DNA from: Cupriavidus taiwanensis
GTDB taxonomy: Bacteria; Pseudomonadota; Gammaproteobacteria; Burkholderiales; Burkholderiaceae
Length of the DNA stretch: 64,000 bases
NCBI RefSeq assembly: GCF_900249755.1
Contig: NZ_LT976854.1
Span: forward strand, 476,265-540,264
Direction: 5' to 3'
The position numbers were made by a program, and so were the translations under genes. Every line of letters begins with the position of its first letter. Position 1 is the first letter of the stretch. Under the pieces are notes generated by a model. The model did not search any database. It was not told the DNA's origin and saw nothing but the letters and a program-made list of their open reading frames with translations. Shown one piece after another: positions 54,879-64,000 of this stretch.

Positions 54879-56132
54879 CTAGTGCAGGCCGAAGTTGTCC
54901 GCCGCTTCGCTCTCCAGCGCGTCGGCGGCGGCGCCGTACAGGCTGCGCGACACATAGCTGCGCACCTGGGTGGCGCGCTGGCGCAGCCAGGCGGCCTTGA
55001 GCCGGCGCGCCTCGCGCACGGAGGGGGTGTCAGCGGGCGCCAGCGCCAGCACGTCGATCACGTGCAGCGCCAGCTGCGTGTCGCCGCGCGCGGCCAGCGC
55101 CTGCGCGTGGCGCAGCAGCGCGCCGTGGTCGGCCACGGCGGCGGCGATCTCGGCCGCGGCCTGCCGCGGCGGCGCCGGATGCAGCGTGGTGGCGTTGCGG
55201 TCCCACCAGCCGTTCTCGGAGCGGTAGATGTCGCGCGCGATATAGCTCGGGTCGCCGTAGGTGGGGCACATCCAGGGCTGGTCGAACAGCGCCGCGGGCG
55301 GCTGCAGCGCGGCCAGCATCTGGCGCTCGTTGCAGCCCGCGTTCATCAGCCGCACCACCTCGGCGCGCAGCCAGCGCAAGGCGCGGGCGGTGCCGCACAG
55401 CACGCGCTGGCATTCGGCCTCGCCGTGCACGGTGGCGCCGAACTCGCGCACCACCGCGCGCGGCTGCAATGCCGCCAGGCGCTCCAGCGTGTCGGCCCAG
55501 CGCACGGTGTCGCGCAGGGTGCGGAACGGGGTGCCGATGTTCGGGATCGAGTCGATCACCGCCGGGCCGCCGTAGAGCAGCCGCCGGCCAGGCAGCCACA
55601 CCGCCACGGCATCGTCGGTCTCGGACGGCGCCCACAGGATTTCCGCGCGGCGCTCGCCGCGGCCCAGCGTCAGGCCATCGGCAAAGGTTTCGGTGGGTTC
55701 GAAGTGGACCAGCTTGCCCGCCAGCGCGCCGGCCGGCTGGCGGAACTGGATCTCGGCCATGCGTTCCTGCATGCGCTGGGTCTCGCGGTAGCGCGCCTGG
55801 CGCGCCAGCACGTTGACATGGGCCAGCACGCGCGGCGCGGGCTCGCCGCGCGCGGCGGCGTGGTCCAGCCATTGCTGCAGGCCGGCGTTGTAGCCCATAT
55901 GGCCGTGGCTGTAGCAGATCGCCAGCACCGGCAAATCGCTCTGTGTGCGCAGTGCCTCGATCATGCCGCGCGTGACGCGCCCGCCCGGGCCGCTGTCGAC
56001 CACCAGCAGGCCCTCGCCCACGTCCGCAACGAAGCTCTGGCCTTGCCCGTGCAGCAGCCAAACGCCGTCGCCCGCGCTGTCGATCCCCGTGCCCGTGACC
56101 AGCGCCGCTGGCCGGTCTTCGATGTCCTGCAT
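54879..56132 (-). CDS. MBL-fold hydrolase with alkyl-sulfatase-type dimerisation domain
   Basis: A 417-residue cytoplasmic metallo-beta-lactamase-fold protein. The first metal motif reads SHGHMGYNAG, keeping the two histidines but replacing the usual Asp-His with Gly-Tyr. WAPSETDDAVAVWLPGRRLLYGGPAVID follows, and the C-terminal ~180 residues are the helical dimerisation domain of alkyl sulfatase-like enzymes (LRAEVVRLMNAGCNERQMLAALQ, YGDPSYIARDIYRSENGWWD). The reaction is unknown; it may hydrolyse an ester, sulfate or lactone. The ATG at 56132 has a GGGAGG ribosome site. It heads the leftward arm of the catabolic cluster. Confidence 0.85.
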   Translation of the reverse strand: MQDIEDRPAALVTGTGIDSAGDGVWLLHGQGQSFVADVGEGLLVVDSGPGGRVTRGMIEALRTQSDLPVLAICYSHGHMGYNAGLQQWLDHAAARGEPAPRVLAHVNVLARQARYRETQRMQERMAEIQFRQPAGALAGKLVHFEPTETFADGLTLGRGERRAEILWAPSETDDAVAVWLPGRRLLYGGPAVIDSIPNIGTPFRTLRDTVRWADTLERLAALQPRAVVREFGATVHGEAECQRVLCGTARALRWLRAEVVRLMNAGCNERQMLAALQPPAALFDQPWMCPTYGDPSYIARDIYRSENGWWDRNATTLHPAPPRQAAAEIAAAVADHGALLRHAQALAARGDTQLALHVIDVLALAPADTPSVREARRLKAAWLRQRATQVRSYVSRSLYGAAADALESEAADNFGLH

Positions 56133-56282
56133 GCTTGCCTCCCTGCAATCCGGTTGGTGTCCGGTGCCACTGTCAGGCAAGAAGGCGCTGCGCAGGGATT
56201 GGGGAAAATCCCGCCGCGCCGCGCAGCACCGGCCGCAAAGCCAGCGCCGGTGCGGCACGGCAGGGGTTTGGGAATTTCAGAT

Positions 56283-56302
56283 GTAAACCACTGGTTAGCA
56301 CC
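56283..56302 (-). promoter_or_regulatory. Candidate LysR operator, metallo-hydrolase side
   Basis: Read toward the metallo-hydrolase gene, the site is GGTGCTAACC-AGT-GGTTTAC. It is about 150 bp upstream of that gene. The core AACC-N3-GGTT and flanks match the site at 57357-57379, which has the same orientation relative to its own target. Confidence 0.6.
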
Positions 56303-56351
56303 GTGCCGGTACAGGCAGTTCCCGCGAGGCGCGCGCTGCGGTAGCGCGCGC

Positions 56352-57284
56352 TCAGGCGGGGCGGCGCAGCGGGCTGTCGGGGAGTTGCGTCAGGTAGTGG
56401 ACTTCGCGCCGCAGCTGCGTGGCGAACTGGGCGGCGACCGGCGTCATCGGCGAATCGGCGCGGTAGATCAGGCTGACCGTGTGGCTGGGCAGCTGGTCTT
56501 CGATCGGCAGCGGCACCAGCCCCGCGGCGGCGAGCTGGCCCGGCACCAGCTGGCGCGGCAGCATGCACAGCAGGTGCCGGTCCTGCAGCAGCGACTGGAT
56601 CATGCCGATGGTGTCGCAGCGCACCGCCACGCGCGGCAGCGGCAGGTCGTGCGCGCGGAAGGCGTCGAGGATGGCGGCGCCGGGGCCGTGCATGCGCTGG
56701 CCGGTCAGCACCCAGTCCGAGCCGATCAGCTCGCGCAGCCGGCGCGCGTGCCGCAGCGGATGCTCGCGATGCGCCACCACCACCGAATCGTTGTTGTAGA
56801 GCGGCTCGCAGGTGAACTCGCGCTCGATGCCCTCGTCCGGCACCGGGCTAACCGCCATGTCCATCACGCCCGCGCGCAGCTCGTCCAGGTGGGACGGATA
56901 GCCGCCGCTGTCGATGCACACCAGCACGTCCGGATGCTGGACCCGGAAGCGCGTCAGCACCGCCGGCAGCAGCAGGTGCGCCGGGCCGCCGGCGGCGCCC
57001 ACGCGCACCACGCCGTTGCGCGCGCCCAGCATCTGGCTCATTTCGTCGCTGGCCTTGCGCGCCTCGGTGGCGATCAGGCGCGCGCGCCGCAGGAAGGCCT
57101 CGCCATAGCGCGACAGCACCACGCCGCGGGTGGTGCGGGTCAGCAGCGGCACGTGCAGCTCTTCCTCGAGCTGGCGGATGCTCTTGGTCAGTGCCGGCGC
57201 CGATACCTCGCGGGCACGCGCGCCGGCGCGAATGCTGCCGTGCTCGGCCACGGCGATGAAGTCCTGGAGTTGGCTCAGGCGCAT
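56352..57284 (-). CDS. LysR-type regulator of the CoA catabolic cluster
   Basis: A 310-residue LysR regulator: HTH in RLSQLQDFIAVAEHGSIRAGARAREVSAPALTKSIRQLEEEL (residues 2-43), then the effector-binding domain (VVRVGAAGGPAHLLLPAVLTRFRVQHPDVLV). It lies between the leftward metallo-hydrolase/Bug pair and the rightward CoA-transferase operon, and matching palindromes precede both. Its likely effector is a CoA ester or the free acid of the pathway. The ATG at 57284 starts the HTH; the longer upstream frame is antisense to the CoA-transferase gene. Confidence 0.88.
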   Translation of the reverse strand: MRLSQLQDFIAVAEHGSIRAGARAREVSAPALTKSIRQLEEELHVPLLTRTTRGVVLSRYGEAFLRRARLIATEARKASDEMSQMLGARNGVVRVGAAGGPAHLLLPAVLTRFRVQHPDVLVCIDSGGYPSHLDELRAGVMDMAVSPVPDEGIEREFTCEPLYNNDSVVVAHREHPLRHARRLRELIGSDWVLTGQRMHGPGAAILDAFRAHDLPLPRVAVRCDTIGMIQSLLQDRHLLCMLPRQLVPGQLAAAGLVPLPIEDQLPSHTVSLIYRADSPMTPVAAQFATQLRREVHYLTQLPDSPLRRPA

Positions 57285-57356
57285 GGATGGTCCCCGTTCA
57301 GACGTTGCCCAGGGCGCACAGCATAGCGGCAATCCGGCGGCCTCGGGATAACCCGG

Positions 57357-57379
57357 GGTGCTAACCCACGGTTTGCACC
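57357..57379 (+). promoter_or_regulatory. Candidate LysR operator, CoA-transferase side
   Basis: GGTGCTAACC-CAC-GGTTTGCACC is nearly a perfect 10 bp-arm palindrome (one mismatch). It lies 73 bp from the LysR start and 104 bp upstream of the CoA-transferase start, so it can serve both. It is a second copy of the motif at 56283. Confidence 0.65.
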
Positions 57380-57482
57380 GCAGCCGTTCTGAGATCTGCC
57401 GTGATGCGCGGTGCGCGCGCATGATCGCTGCACATCGACGCAAACCGCCGGCCGCGCCGGCATCTTCGAGGAGCGCAAGCGC

Positions 57483-58706
57483 ATGGCAATGCAGCAAGAC
57501 CTGCCGCTGGCAGGCATACGCGTGGCGGAGTTCGGGCAGTTCATCGCGGCGCCGGGCGCGGCCATGATGCTGGCCGACCTGGGCGCCGACGTGGTCAAGG
57601 TGGAGGCGCTGCGCGGCGACAGCGCGCGGCGCTTTGACGGCACCAGCCCGCAGAGCCCGATGTTCCTGGCCTACAACCGCGGCAAGCGCGGCATCGCGCT
57701 GGACCTGCGCAGCGCCGGCGGGCGCGACGCCGCGCGCCGGCTGGCGCTGGCCAGCGACGTGGTGCTGCACAACACCCGCGCAGGCGTGATGGAAGCGCTG
57801 GGGCTGGACGCGGGCACGCTGCGCGCGGCGCGTCCCGACCTGATCCACGCCTCCATCAGCGGCTTCGGCACGCGCGGGCCGTCGCGCACGCGGCCCGGGC
57901 TGGACATTGCCGCGCAGGCCGAGAGCGGCATGATGTCGGTGACCGGCGAGGCCGGCGGGCAGCCGCTCAAGGCCGGCTTCGCGCTGATCGACGCCGCCAC
58001 CGCGCTGGCCGCCGGCAACGCCATCCTGGCCGCGCTGTTCCGGCGCGGGCGCACCGGCGCCGGCGCGACCATCGAGACCTCGCTGCTGTCGGTGGGCGTG
58101 CAGCTGCAAGCCCAGCTGTGGGCCGAGTACCAGTGCTCCGGCGCGCTGCCGGTACGCAGCGGCAACAGCCAGCCCAAGGCCGCGCCGGCCGCCGACGTGA
58201 TCGCGGTGGCCGACGGCCATATCGTGCTGTCGGCGTATCTGGACGAACACTGGGCGCGGCTGTGCCAGGCCATCGGCCAGCCCGCGCTGGCGCACGACGC
58301 GCGCTTTGCCAGCAATGCGCTGCGGGTGCAGCACCGCGCCGCGCTGCTGGCCATCCTGCACGACGCGCTGCGCCACCTGAGCGGCGATGCCGCACGCGCG
58401 CTGCTGGAGCGCCACCAGGTGGTGGTGGGCGTGGTGCGCGACTACCACCAGGTCAAGACCAGCCCCGACGTGCGCGCCAGCGGCATCCTGCGGCCCGTCG
58501 CCGACGGCGAGGGCGGCCAGCTGGAGCTGCCCGGACTGCCCTTCACCCTGGCGGGACTGCCGGACGGCGGACTGCCCGCGGTGCCGCGGCTTGGCCAGCA
58601 TACCGCCGAGGTGCTGGCGGAACTGGGCTACGGCGCTGCCGACATCGAGGCCATGGCCCGTGCCGGCAGCATCGGCGCGGAACACGTCGAGCAGGAGGCA
58701 GCATGA
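57483..58706 (+). CDS. CoA-transferase family III (CaiB/BaiF)
   Basis: A 407-residue family III CoA-transferase that moves CoA between acids. PLAGIRVAEFGQFIAAPGAAMMLADLGADVVKVEALRGDSARRFDG is the typical N-terminus; the catalytic Asp is expected in the GLDIAAQAESGMMSVTGEA region (DIAAQ). It starts the catabolic operon and is coupled (ATGA) to the crotonase gene. GAGGAG at 57468-57473 supports the ATG at 57483. The substrate is unknown; the next three enzymes imply activation and beta-oxidation-like dehydrogenation and hydration. Confidence 0.88.
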   Translation: MAMQQDLPLAGIRVAEFGQFIAAPGAAMMLADLGADVVKVEALRGDSARRFDGTSPQSPMFLAYNRGKRGIALDLRSAGGRDAARRLALASDVVLHNTRAGVMEALGLDAGTLRAARPDLIHASISGFGTRGPSRTRPGLDIAAQAESGMMSVTGEAGGQPLKAGFALIDAATALAAGNAILAALFRRGRTGAGATIETSLLSVGVQLQAQLWAEYQCSGALPVRSGNSQPKAAPAADVIAVADGHIVLSAYLDEHWARLCQAIGQPALAHDARFASNALRVQHRAALLAILHDALRHLSGDAARALLERHQVVVGVVRDYHQVKTSPDVRASGILRPVADGEGGQLELPGLPFTLAGLPDGGLPAVPRLGQHTAEVLAELGYGAADIEAMARAGSIGAEHVEQEAA

Positions 58707-59377
58707 ACGCGCCGCAGCCTGCCGTCCTGCTGCTGCGCCACGCCGGCTGGGCCGAGCTGGTGCTGAACCGCCCGGCGCGCCGCAATGCCATCGACATGGC
58801 GCTGGCGCGCGCGCTGGGGGATGCCATCGAGACCCTGGCCGCCGACGACAGCGTGCGCGCGGTGCTGCTGCGCGGCGCCGACGGCGGCTTCTGTTCCGGC
58901 CTGGACCTGCAGGCGCTGCAAGCCGAAGCGGGCGGGCTGGCCGCGTTCGCGCCGGTGTGGGAGCGCGTGCACCAGGGCTTGCGCCAAAGCCGCAAGGCCT
59001 GGGTGGTGGCGCTCGAGCGCCATGCCATCAATGGCGGCGCGGCGCTGGCGCTGGCCGGCGACCTGCTGGTGTGCGGCGCCGGCGCCTTCCTGCAGATCGG
59101 CGAGATCCGCCTGGGCATGGCCGCGCCGCGCAATGCCGAATGGCTGGCGCTGCGCCATGCGGAAGCCGTGGCCGCGCGCCTGTGCCTGCTGGGCGACCGC
59201 GTGCCCGCGCCGGAGCTGCTGCGCCTGGGCATCGCCACCGAGGTGGTCGACGACACCCAGGTGCTGGACCGCGCGCGCGGGCTGGCCGCGACCATCGGCG
59301 GTTTTCCGGCAGAGGGCGTGGCCACGATCAAGGGCGGCATGCGCGCGGCCACGCTGGCGCGCAACCACAACGCTTGA
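58703..59377 (+). CDS. Enoyl-CoA hydratase/isomerase family protein (short, variant)
   Basis: A 224-residue crotonase-fold protein, somewhat shorter than the usual 255-265. The CoA-binding segment GGFCSGLDLQ (residues 61-70) and oxyanion part HAINGGAALALAGDLL are normal. By alignment with classical hydratases, one catalytic glutamate is kept (Glu134 in IGEIRLGM), while the second is replaced by Arg159 (AARLCLLGD). This suggests an isomerase, hydrolase or decarboxylase-like reaction rather than simple hydration. Coupled to the CoA-transferase gene by 4 bp. Confidence 0.82.
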   Translation: MNAPQPAVLLLRHAGWAELVLNRPARRNAIDMALARALGDAIETLAADDSVRAVLLRGADGGFCSGLDLQALQAEAGGLAAFAPVWERVHQGLRQSRKAWVVALERHAINGGAALALAGDLLVCGAGAFLQIGEIRLGMAAPRNAEWLALRHAEAVAARLCLLGDRVPAPELLRLGIATEVVDDTQVLDRARGLAATIGGFPAEGVATIKGGMRAATLARNHNA

Positions 59378-59388
59378 GGACACACGCT

Positions 59389-60621
<1,233 letters not shown>

Positions 60622-60668
60622 CACTGCCCGCCACGGCGGCTGCAACCTCTGCATAAGGAAACGAACAC

Positions 60669-61814
60669 ATGAGCGATGCAACGGACGATCGCCGCATGCT
60701 GCGCGACAGCGTGCGGCGCTATGTCGAGCGCGGCTACGGCTTCGAGCAGCGCCGCGCCGCGCTGGCCGGGCCCGAGGGCTTCTCGCGCACGCACTGGCGG
60801 GCGTTTGCCGATATGGGCTGGCTTGCGCTGGGTTTGCCGCAAGCCTGCGGCGGCCTCGGCGACGCCGCGGACCAGGCGCTGCTGGCCGAGGAACTGGGCC
60901 GCGCCCAGCCCGCCGAGCCCTGGCTGGCCAATGCCGCGCTGTGCGCGCCGCTGCTGGCCGCTTGCGGCGATCCCGCCCACGCGGCCGCCGCGGCGGCGAT
61001 GGCCGAAGGCGGCGCCATGCTGGCGCTGGCTGCCTGGGAAACGCAGGGGCGCTATGACGCCTTCGACGTCAGCACGACCGCGCAAGCCGGCGCCGCGGGG
61101 CAATGGACGCTGGACGGCCGCAAGACGCTGGTGCTGGGCGGCGGCAGCGCCAGCCTGCTGCTGGTGCTGGCGCGCACCAGCGGCCAGCGCCGCGACCGCC
61201 ACGGCCTGACCCTGTTCGCGGTGCCGGCCGATACGCGCGGCGTCAGCGTCGAGCCGCTGCCAACCTATGACGGCCGCCAGACCGCCAGCGTGACACTGCG
61301 CCGCGCCGTGGTGCCGGAGCGCGCGCGCATCGGCCCGCGCGACGAGGCCTGGCCGCTGGTGGAGGCCGCCATCGACCACGCCACCGTGATGACCTGCGCC
61401 GAAGCCGTCGGCACCATGTCGCGCGCGTTCGACCTGACCCGCGACTACCTGGCGACGCGCGAACAGTTCGGCCGGCCGCTGACCGCCAGCCAGGTGATCC
61501 GGCACCGGCTGGTGGACCTGTACGTCAGCGTCGAGCAGGCGCGCGCCATCACCGAAGCCGCGGCCGACGCGCTGCAGCGCGATGCGCTGGCGCGCATGCG
61601 CGCGGTGTCGTACGCCAAGGCCTTCGTCTCGGAAGCGGGGCGTGCGCTGGGCGAAGACGCGGTGCAGCTGCACGGCGCGGTGGGCATGACCGACGAAATG
61701 GAAGTCGGCCACTGCTACAAGCGCCTGGCCGCGCACGCCAACCTGTTCGGTGACGCCGACTGGCACTACGAGCGGCTGGCGGCAATCGATCACGCGGCAC
61801 AGGCGCAGGCCTGA
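60669..61814 (+). CDS. Acyl-CoA dehydrogenase, small partner
   Basis: A 381-residue ACAD family protein. The middle domain is less typical (ETQGRYDAFDVSTT, LVLGGGSASLLLV) and the C-terminal region holds DYLATREQFGRPLTASQVIRHRLVDLYVSVEQAR and QLHGAVGMTDEMEVGHCYKRL, the FAD- and substrate-contacting helices. In such tandems only one member may carry the catalytic base; the pair here may form a heteromeric enzyme as in steroid or terpenoid degradation. It lies 47 bp after the large partner. Confidence 0.86.
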   Translation: MSDATDDRRMLRDSVRRYVERGYGFEQRRAALAGPEGFSRTHWRAFADMGWLALGLPQACGGLGDAADQALLAEELGRAQPAEPWLANAALCAPLLAACGDPAHAAAAAAMAEGGAMLALAAWETQGRYDAFDVSTTAQAGAAGQWTLDGRKTLVLGGGSASLLLVLARTSGQRRDRHGLTLFAVPADTRGVSVEPLPTYDGRQTASVTLRRAVVPERARIGPRDEAWPLVEAAIDHATVMTCAEAVGTMSRAFDLTRDYLATREQFGRPLTASQVIRHRLVDLYVSVEQARAITEAAADALQRDALARMRAVSYAKAFVSEAGRALGEDAVQLHGAVGMTDEMEVGHCYKRLAAHANLFGDADWHYERLAAIDHAAQAQA

Positions 61815-61915
61815 GCCGGTTCAGAGAGGGCGCCCGGGCAACCGGCGCGCCCGCGGACGACACGCCGGCAACGTACCGGCATGCGCGGCCAATGCGCCGC
61901 AACGGAGACAGCAAT

Positions 61916-62920
61916 ATGAGCAGCCAGCACACTGGTGCCCGCAGGATGCGCGCCACGCGCGCGGCCCTGGCCGCGGCGCTGGCCCTGGCGGGCGCCGCCA
62001 GCGCGCACGCCGAGGCCGCCTACCCCAGCAAGCCGATCCGCATGGTGCTGCCGTCGGGCGCCGGCACCGTGACCGACCAGACCGCGCGGCTGGTGGCCGA
62101 GCGCCTGACGGCGGGGCTGAAGCAGCCGGTGGTGGTCGACAACCGCCCCGGCGCCAACGGCATCATCGCCAGCGAGACCGTGGCCCGCGCCGCGCCCGAC
62201 GGCTACACGCTGCTGTTCACCTACGCCGCGACCATGACGGTGAACCCTTGGACCACGCCGTCGCTGCCGTATGACCCGGTCAGGGACTTCACCCCGATTG
62301 CACGCCCCAGCCAGCCCGGCGGCAACCTGCTGGCGGTCAGCGCCAGCGTGCCGGTGCATACGCTGCAGGAGCTGATCGCCTATGCCAAGGGCAGCAAGAC
62401 CGAACTGGCCTACTGCTCGTGGGGCGTCGGCTCCGGCGGCCACCTGGCGATGGAATACCTGAAGGCGAAGGCCGGCATCCACCTGCGCCACATCCCATAC
62501 AAGACCGCCACCCAGTGCAGCAACGACCTCGCCGCGGGCCACGTCACCATCGGCATTACCGATGCCATCTCGTCGGTGCCGCACCTGAAGTCCGGCCGCA
62601 TCCGCGGCATTGCGGTGTCCGGCCCGGCGCGCCTGCTGACCGCCCCGGACGTGCCCACCATGTCGCAGCAGGGCGTGCCGTTCCAGCAGGCCAGCTGGGT
62701 CGCGATCTTCGGGCCCAGGGGCGTGCCCGCGCCCATCGTCGAGCGGCTCAACGCCGAGGTCAACCGCATCCTGCAGACCCCGGCCGACCGCGCCAAGTTC
62801 GCCGCGATGAACCTGCAGCCGGCCGCGCCGTCGAGCCCGGCGGATCTCGGCAAGCTGCTCAGCGCCGACCTGGCGGCATGGGGCGAGGTGGTGAAGGTGG
62901 CGGGACTGCAGGCGAAGTAG
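61916..62920 (+). CDS. Bug-family (TctC-like) periplasmic solute-binding protein
   Basis: A 334-residue protein: signal peptide (about residues 1-31, cleavage near AHAEA), then YPSKPIRMVLPSGAGTVTDQTARLVAERLTAGLKQPVVVDNRPGANGIIASETVARAAPDGYTLL, the Bug fold. It is the second Bug protein of this catabolic cluster and the third in the window. The ATG at 61916 fits an ACGGAGA ribosome site; an in-frame ATG at 61892 precedes it. It is followed by a porin gene, so the two may bind and admit the same organic acid. Confidence 0.89.
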   Translation: MSSQHTGARRMRATRAALAAALALAGAASAHAEAAYPSKPIRMVLPSGAGTVTDQTARLVAERLTAGLKQPVVVDNRPGANGIIASETVARAAPDGYTLLFTYAATMTVNPWTTPSLPYDPVRDFTPIARPSQPGGNLLAVSASVPVHTLQELIAYAKGSKTELAYCSWGVGSGGHLAMEYLKAKAGIHLRHIPYKTATQCSNDLAAGHVTIGITDAISSVPHLKSGRIRGIAVSGPARLLTAPDVPTMSQQGVPFQQASWVAIFGPRGVPAPIVERLNAEVNRILQTPADRAKFAAMNLQPAAPSSPADLGKLLSADLAAWGEVVKVAGLQAK

Positions 62921-62956
62921 GGCAAGACACAACAACGAGGACGGGAGACAGAAAGC

Positions 62957-64000
62957 GTGAAGGCAACACAGTGGATGGCGATGGGCGTGGCCATGGGCGT
63001 GGTATTGGCCGCGGGCAATGCCGCAGCCGGCACCATGCAGTTGTTCGGCGTGGTCGACGCATCGGTCGAATACGCCAAGGGCTCGGACAGCGTGGTGCGC
63101 ATGCGCGAAGGCCAGCAGGCCGCATCGCGCTGGGGCATCCGCGGCATCGAAGACCTCGGCGGCGGGCTCAAGGCCAACTTCCTGGTCGAGTCGGGCTTCA
63201 ATATCGACACCGGCATGGAGTTCTTCGGCAACAACCGGCTGTTCGGGCGGCAGGCCTACCTGGGGCTGTCAGGCAACTGGGGCGAGTTCCGGCTGGGGCG
63301 GCAGTACACGCCGTCGTTCTATGCGCTGCTGCGGCTGGACCCGTTCCTGCTCAATGGCGCGGTGTCGCCGTTCAACCTGCTGAGCGCGACCGCGTCGCAG
63401 GGCACCGGACACGTCGCCTACGGCGCGCGCTTCGACAACGCGGTGCAGTACTTCTCGCCCAAGTGGGGCGGCTTTGGCTTCGGCGCGGCGGTGGCGCCGG
63501 GCGAGGTGCCGGGGTCGGCGCGCTCGGGGCTGAACTTCGGCATGAACGCAACCTGGGAGGCCGGCAACGCCTATGCGTTTTACAGCTACCAGGGGATGTA
63601 TTCGGGCGCCAATGTGCCGGTGGAGCCGACGTTGACGTCGAACCATTTCGTCGGCGGCTCGTACCGCTTCAAGCCGGTCGAGATCGGCCTGCTGTTCAGC
63701 GCGGCCAGCAGCAACCGGCCCGAGACCCGCTCGGCACGCCATTACGGCGTGACCTTCAGCTGGAACGTGACGCAGCGCGACACCTTCAAGGCCGCCGCGC
63801 TCAGGCGCCAGATCCTGGGCGGCGGCCAGCGTCCGCTGGCGCTGACGCTGGGCTGGGACCACGACCTGAGCAAGCGCACCACGGCCTACGTGCGCGCGGT
63901 GCTGGTGCACAACAGCGCCGGCGGCAGCGTCAGCAACAACAGCATCGTGATCGATCCGGGCAGCGGGGATGATGCGAAGTCGGTGAGTGTGGGGTTGCGG
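62957..64000 (+). CDS. Gram-negative porin (3' truncated by the window)
   Basis: The first 348 codons of an outer-membrane porin; the frame is open to the right edge with no stop. The GTG at 62957 has a GGGAGA ribosome site upstream and opens a signal peptide (MKATQWMAMGVAMGVVLAAGNAAAG). The mature start TMQLFGVVDASVEYAKGSDSVVRMREGQQAASRWGIRGIEDLGGGLKANFLVESG is typical of 16-strand beta-proteobacterial porins, with the PEFGD-like loop and FRLGRQYTPSFY. As the last visible gene of the catabolic operon, it probably admits the substrate. Confidence 0.9.
   Translation, partial: MKATQWMAMGVAMGVVLAAGNAAAGTMQLFGVVDASVEYAKGSDSVVRMREGQQAASRWGIRGIEDLGGGLKANFLVESGFNIDTGMEFFGNNRLFGRQAYLGLSGNWGEFRLGRQYTPSFYALLRLDPFLLNGAVSPFNLLSATASQGTGHVAYGARFDNAVQYFSPKWGGFGFGAAVAPGEVPGSARSGLNFGMNATWEAGNAYAFYSYQGMYSGANVPVEPTLTSNHFVGGSYRFKPVEIGLLFSAASSNRPETRSARHYGVTFSWNVTQRDTFKAAALRRQILGGGQRPLALTLGWDHDLSKRTTAYVRAVLVHNSAGGSVSNNSIVIDPGSGDDAKSVSVGLR

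Overview
This is a GC-rich, gene-dense 64 kb stretch of a Gram-negative, most likely betaproteobacterial genome. Three Bug-type solute-binding proteins, GC-rich codon usage and a beta-type porin suggest Burkholderiaceae and probably Cupriavidus; the genus is inferred from gene content only. No rRNA, tRNA, CRISPR array, transposase or phage gene was seen. Both ends cut through genes: an NAD-dependent epimerase on the left and a porin on the right.

Region 1 (0.7-11.9 kb, minus strand) is one long operon, napEDABC-ccmABCDEFGHI. It encodes periplasmic nitrate reductase followed directly by the complete system I cytochrome c maturation pathway, behind a good sigma-70-like promoter at 11920-11948. 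Nearly every junction is an ATGA overlap. Next come a small secreted protein, serA, two lipoproteins, one with a duplicated CPPGQAKKG motif, and a TonB-dependent receptor.

Region 2 (17.3-35.6 kb) is the most interesting part. It is a complete PQQ-dependent alcohol oxidation island around a quinoprotein alcohol dehydrogenase with the Asp-Phe-Asp signature of lanthanide-dependent enzymes. It holds a translationally coupled operon (Bug protein, ABC ATPase, YVTN beta-propeller, ABC binding protein, ABC permease, SoxYZ-like carrier, metallohydrolase 2), the dehydrogenase with a c-type cytochrome, pqqABCDE, an alpha/beta hydrolase with metallohydrolase 1, an AcoR-type sigma-54 activator, cytochrome c-550 (PedF-like) and a XoxJ-like protein. 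Three GG-N10-GC sigma-54 promoters stand before the relay operon, the dehydrogenase and the c-550 gene, so the activator in the island probably drives all three. The two metallohydrolases have complementary losses of zinc ligands.

Region 3 (35.8-46.9 kb) looks like a phosphonate catabolism locus: iron-type alcohol dehydrogenase, organophosphate-type MFS transporter and phosphonoacetaldehyde dehydrogenase on the plus strand; phosphonoacetate hydrolase and a Na/Pi transporter on the minus strand; a LysR regulator beside each arm. It suggests a route from 2-hydroxyethylphosphonate through phosphonoacetaldehyde and phosphonoacetate to acetate and phosphate. The arms converge on a 1.1 kb gene-free spacer built from a large inverted repeat.

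Region 4 (47.0-53.5 kb) carries a Pro/Gln/Met-rich secreted protein, a Crp-type regulator, a class II aldolase with a hydroxyacid dehydrogenase, a PhoD-type phosphatase and an MFS exporter. Region 5 (53.6-64 kb) is a CoA-dependent catabolic cluster: metallo-hydrolase and Bug protein leftward; CoA-transferase, crotonase, two acyl-CoA dehydrogenases, a second Bug protein and a porin rightward; a LysR gene between. A conserved near-palindrome lies in the same orientation ahead of both arms and is a likely LysR operator.
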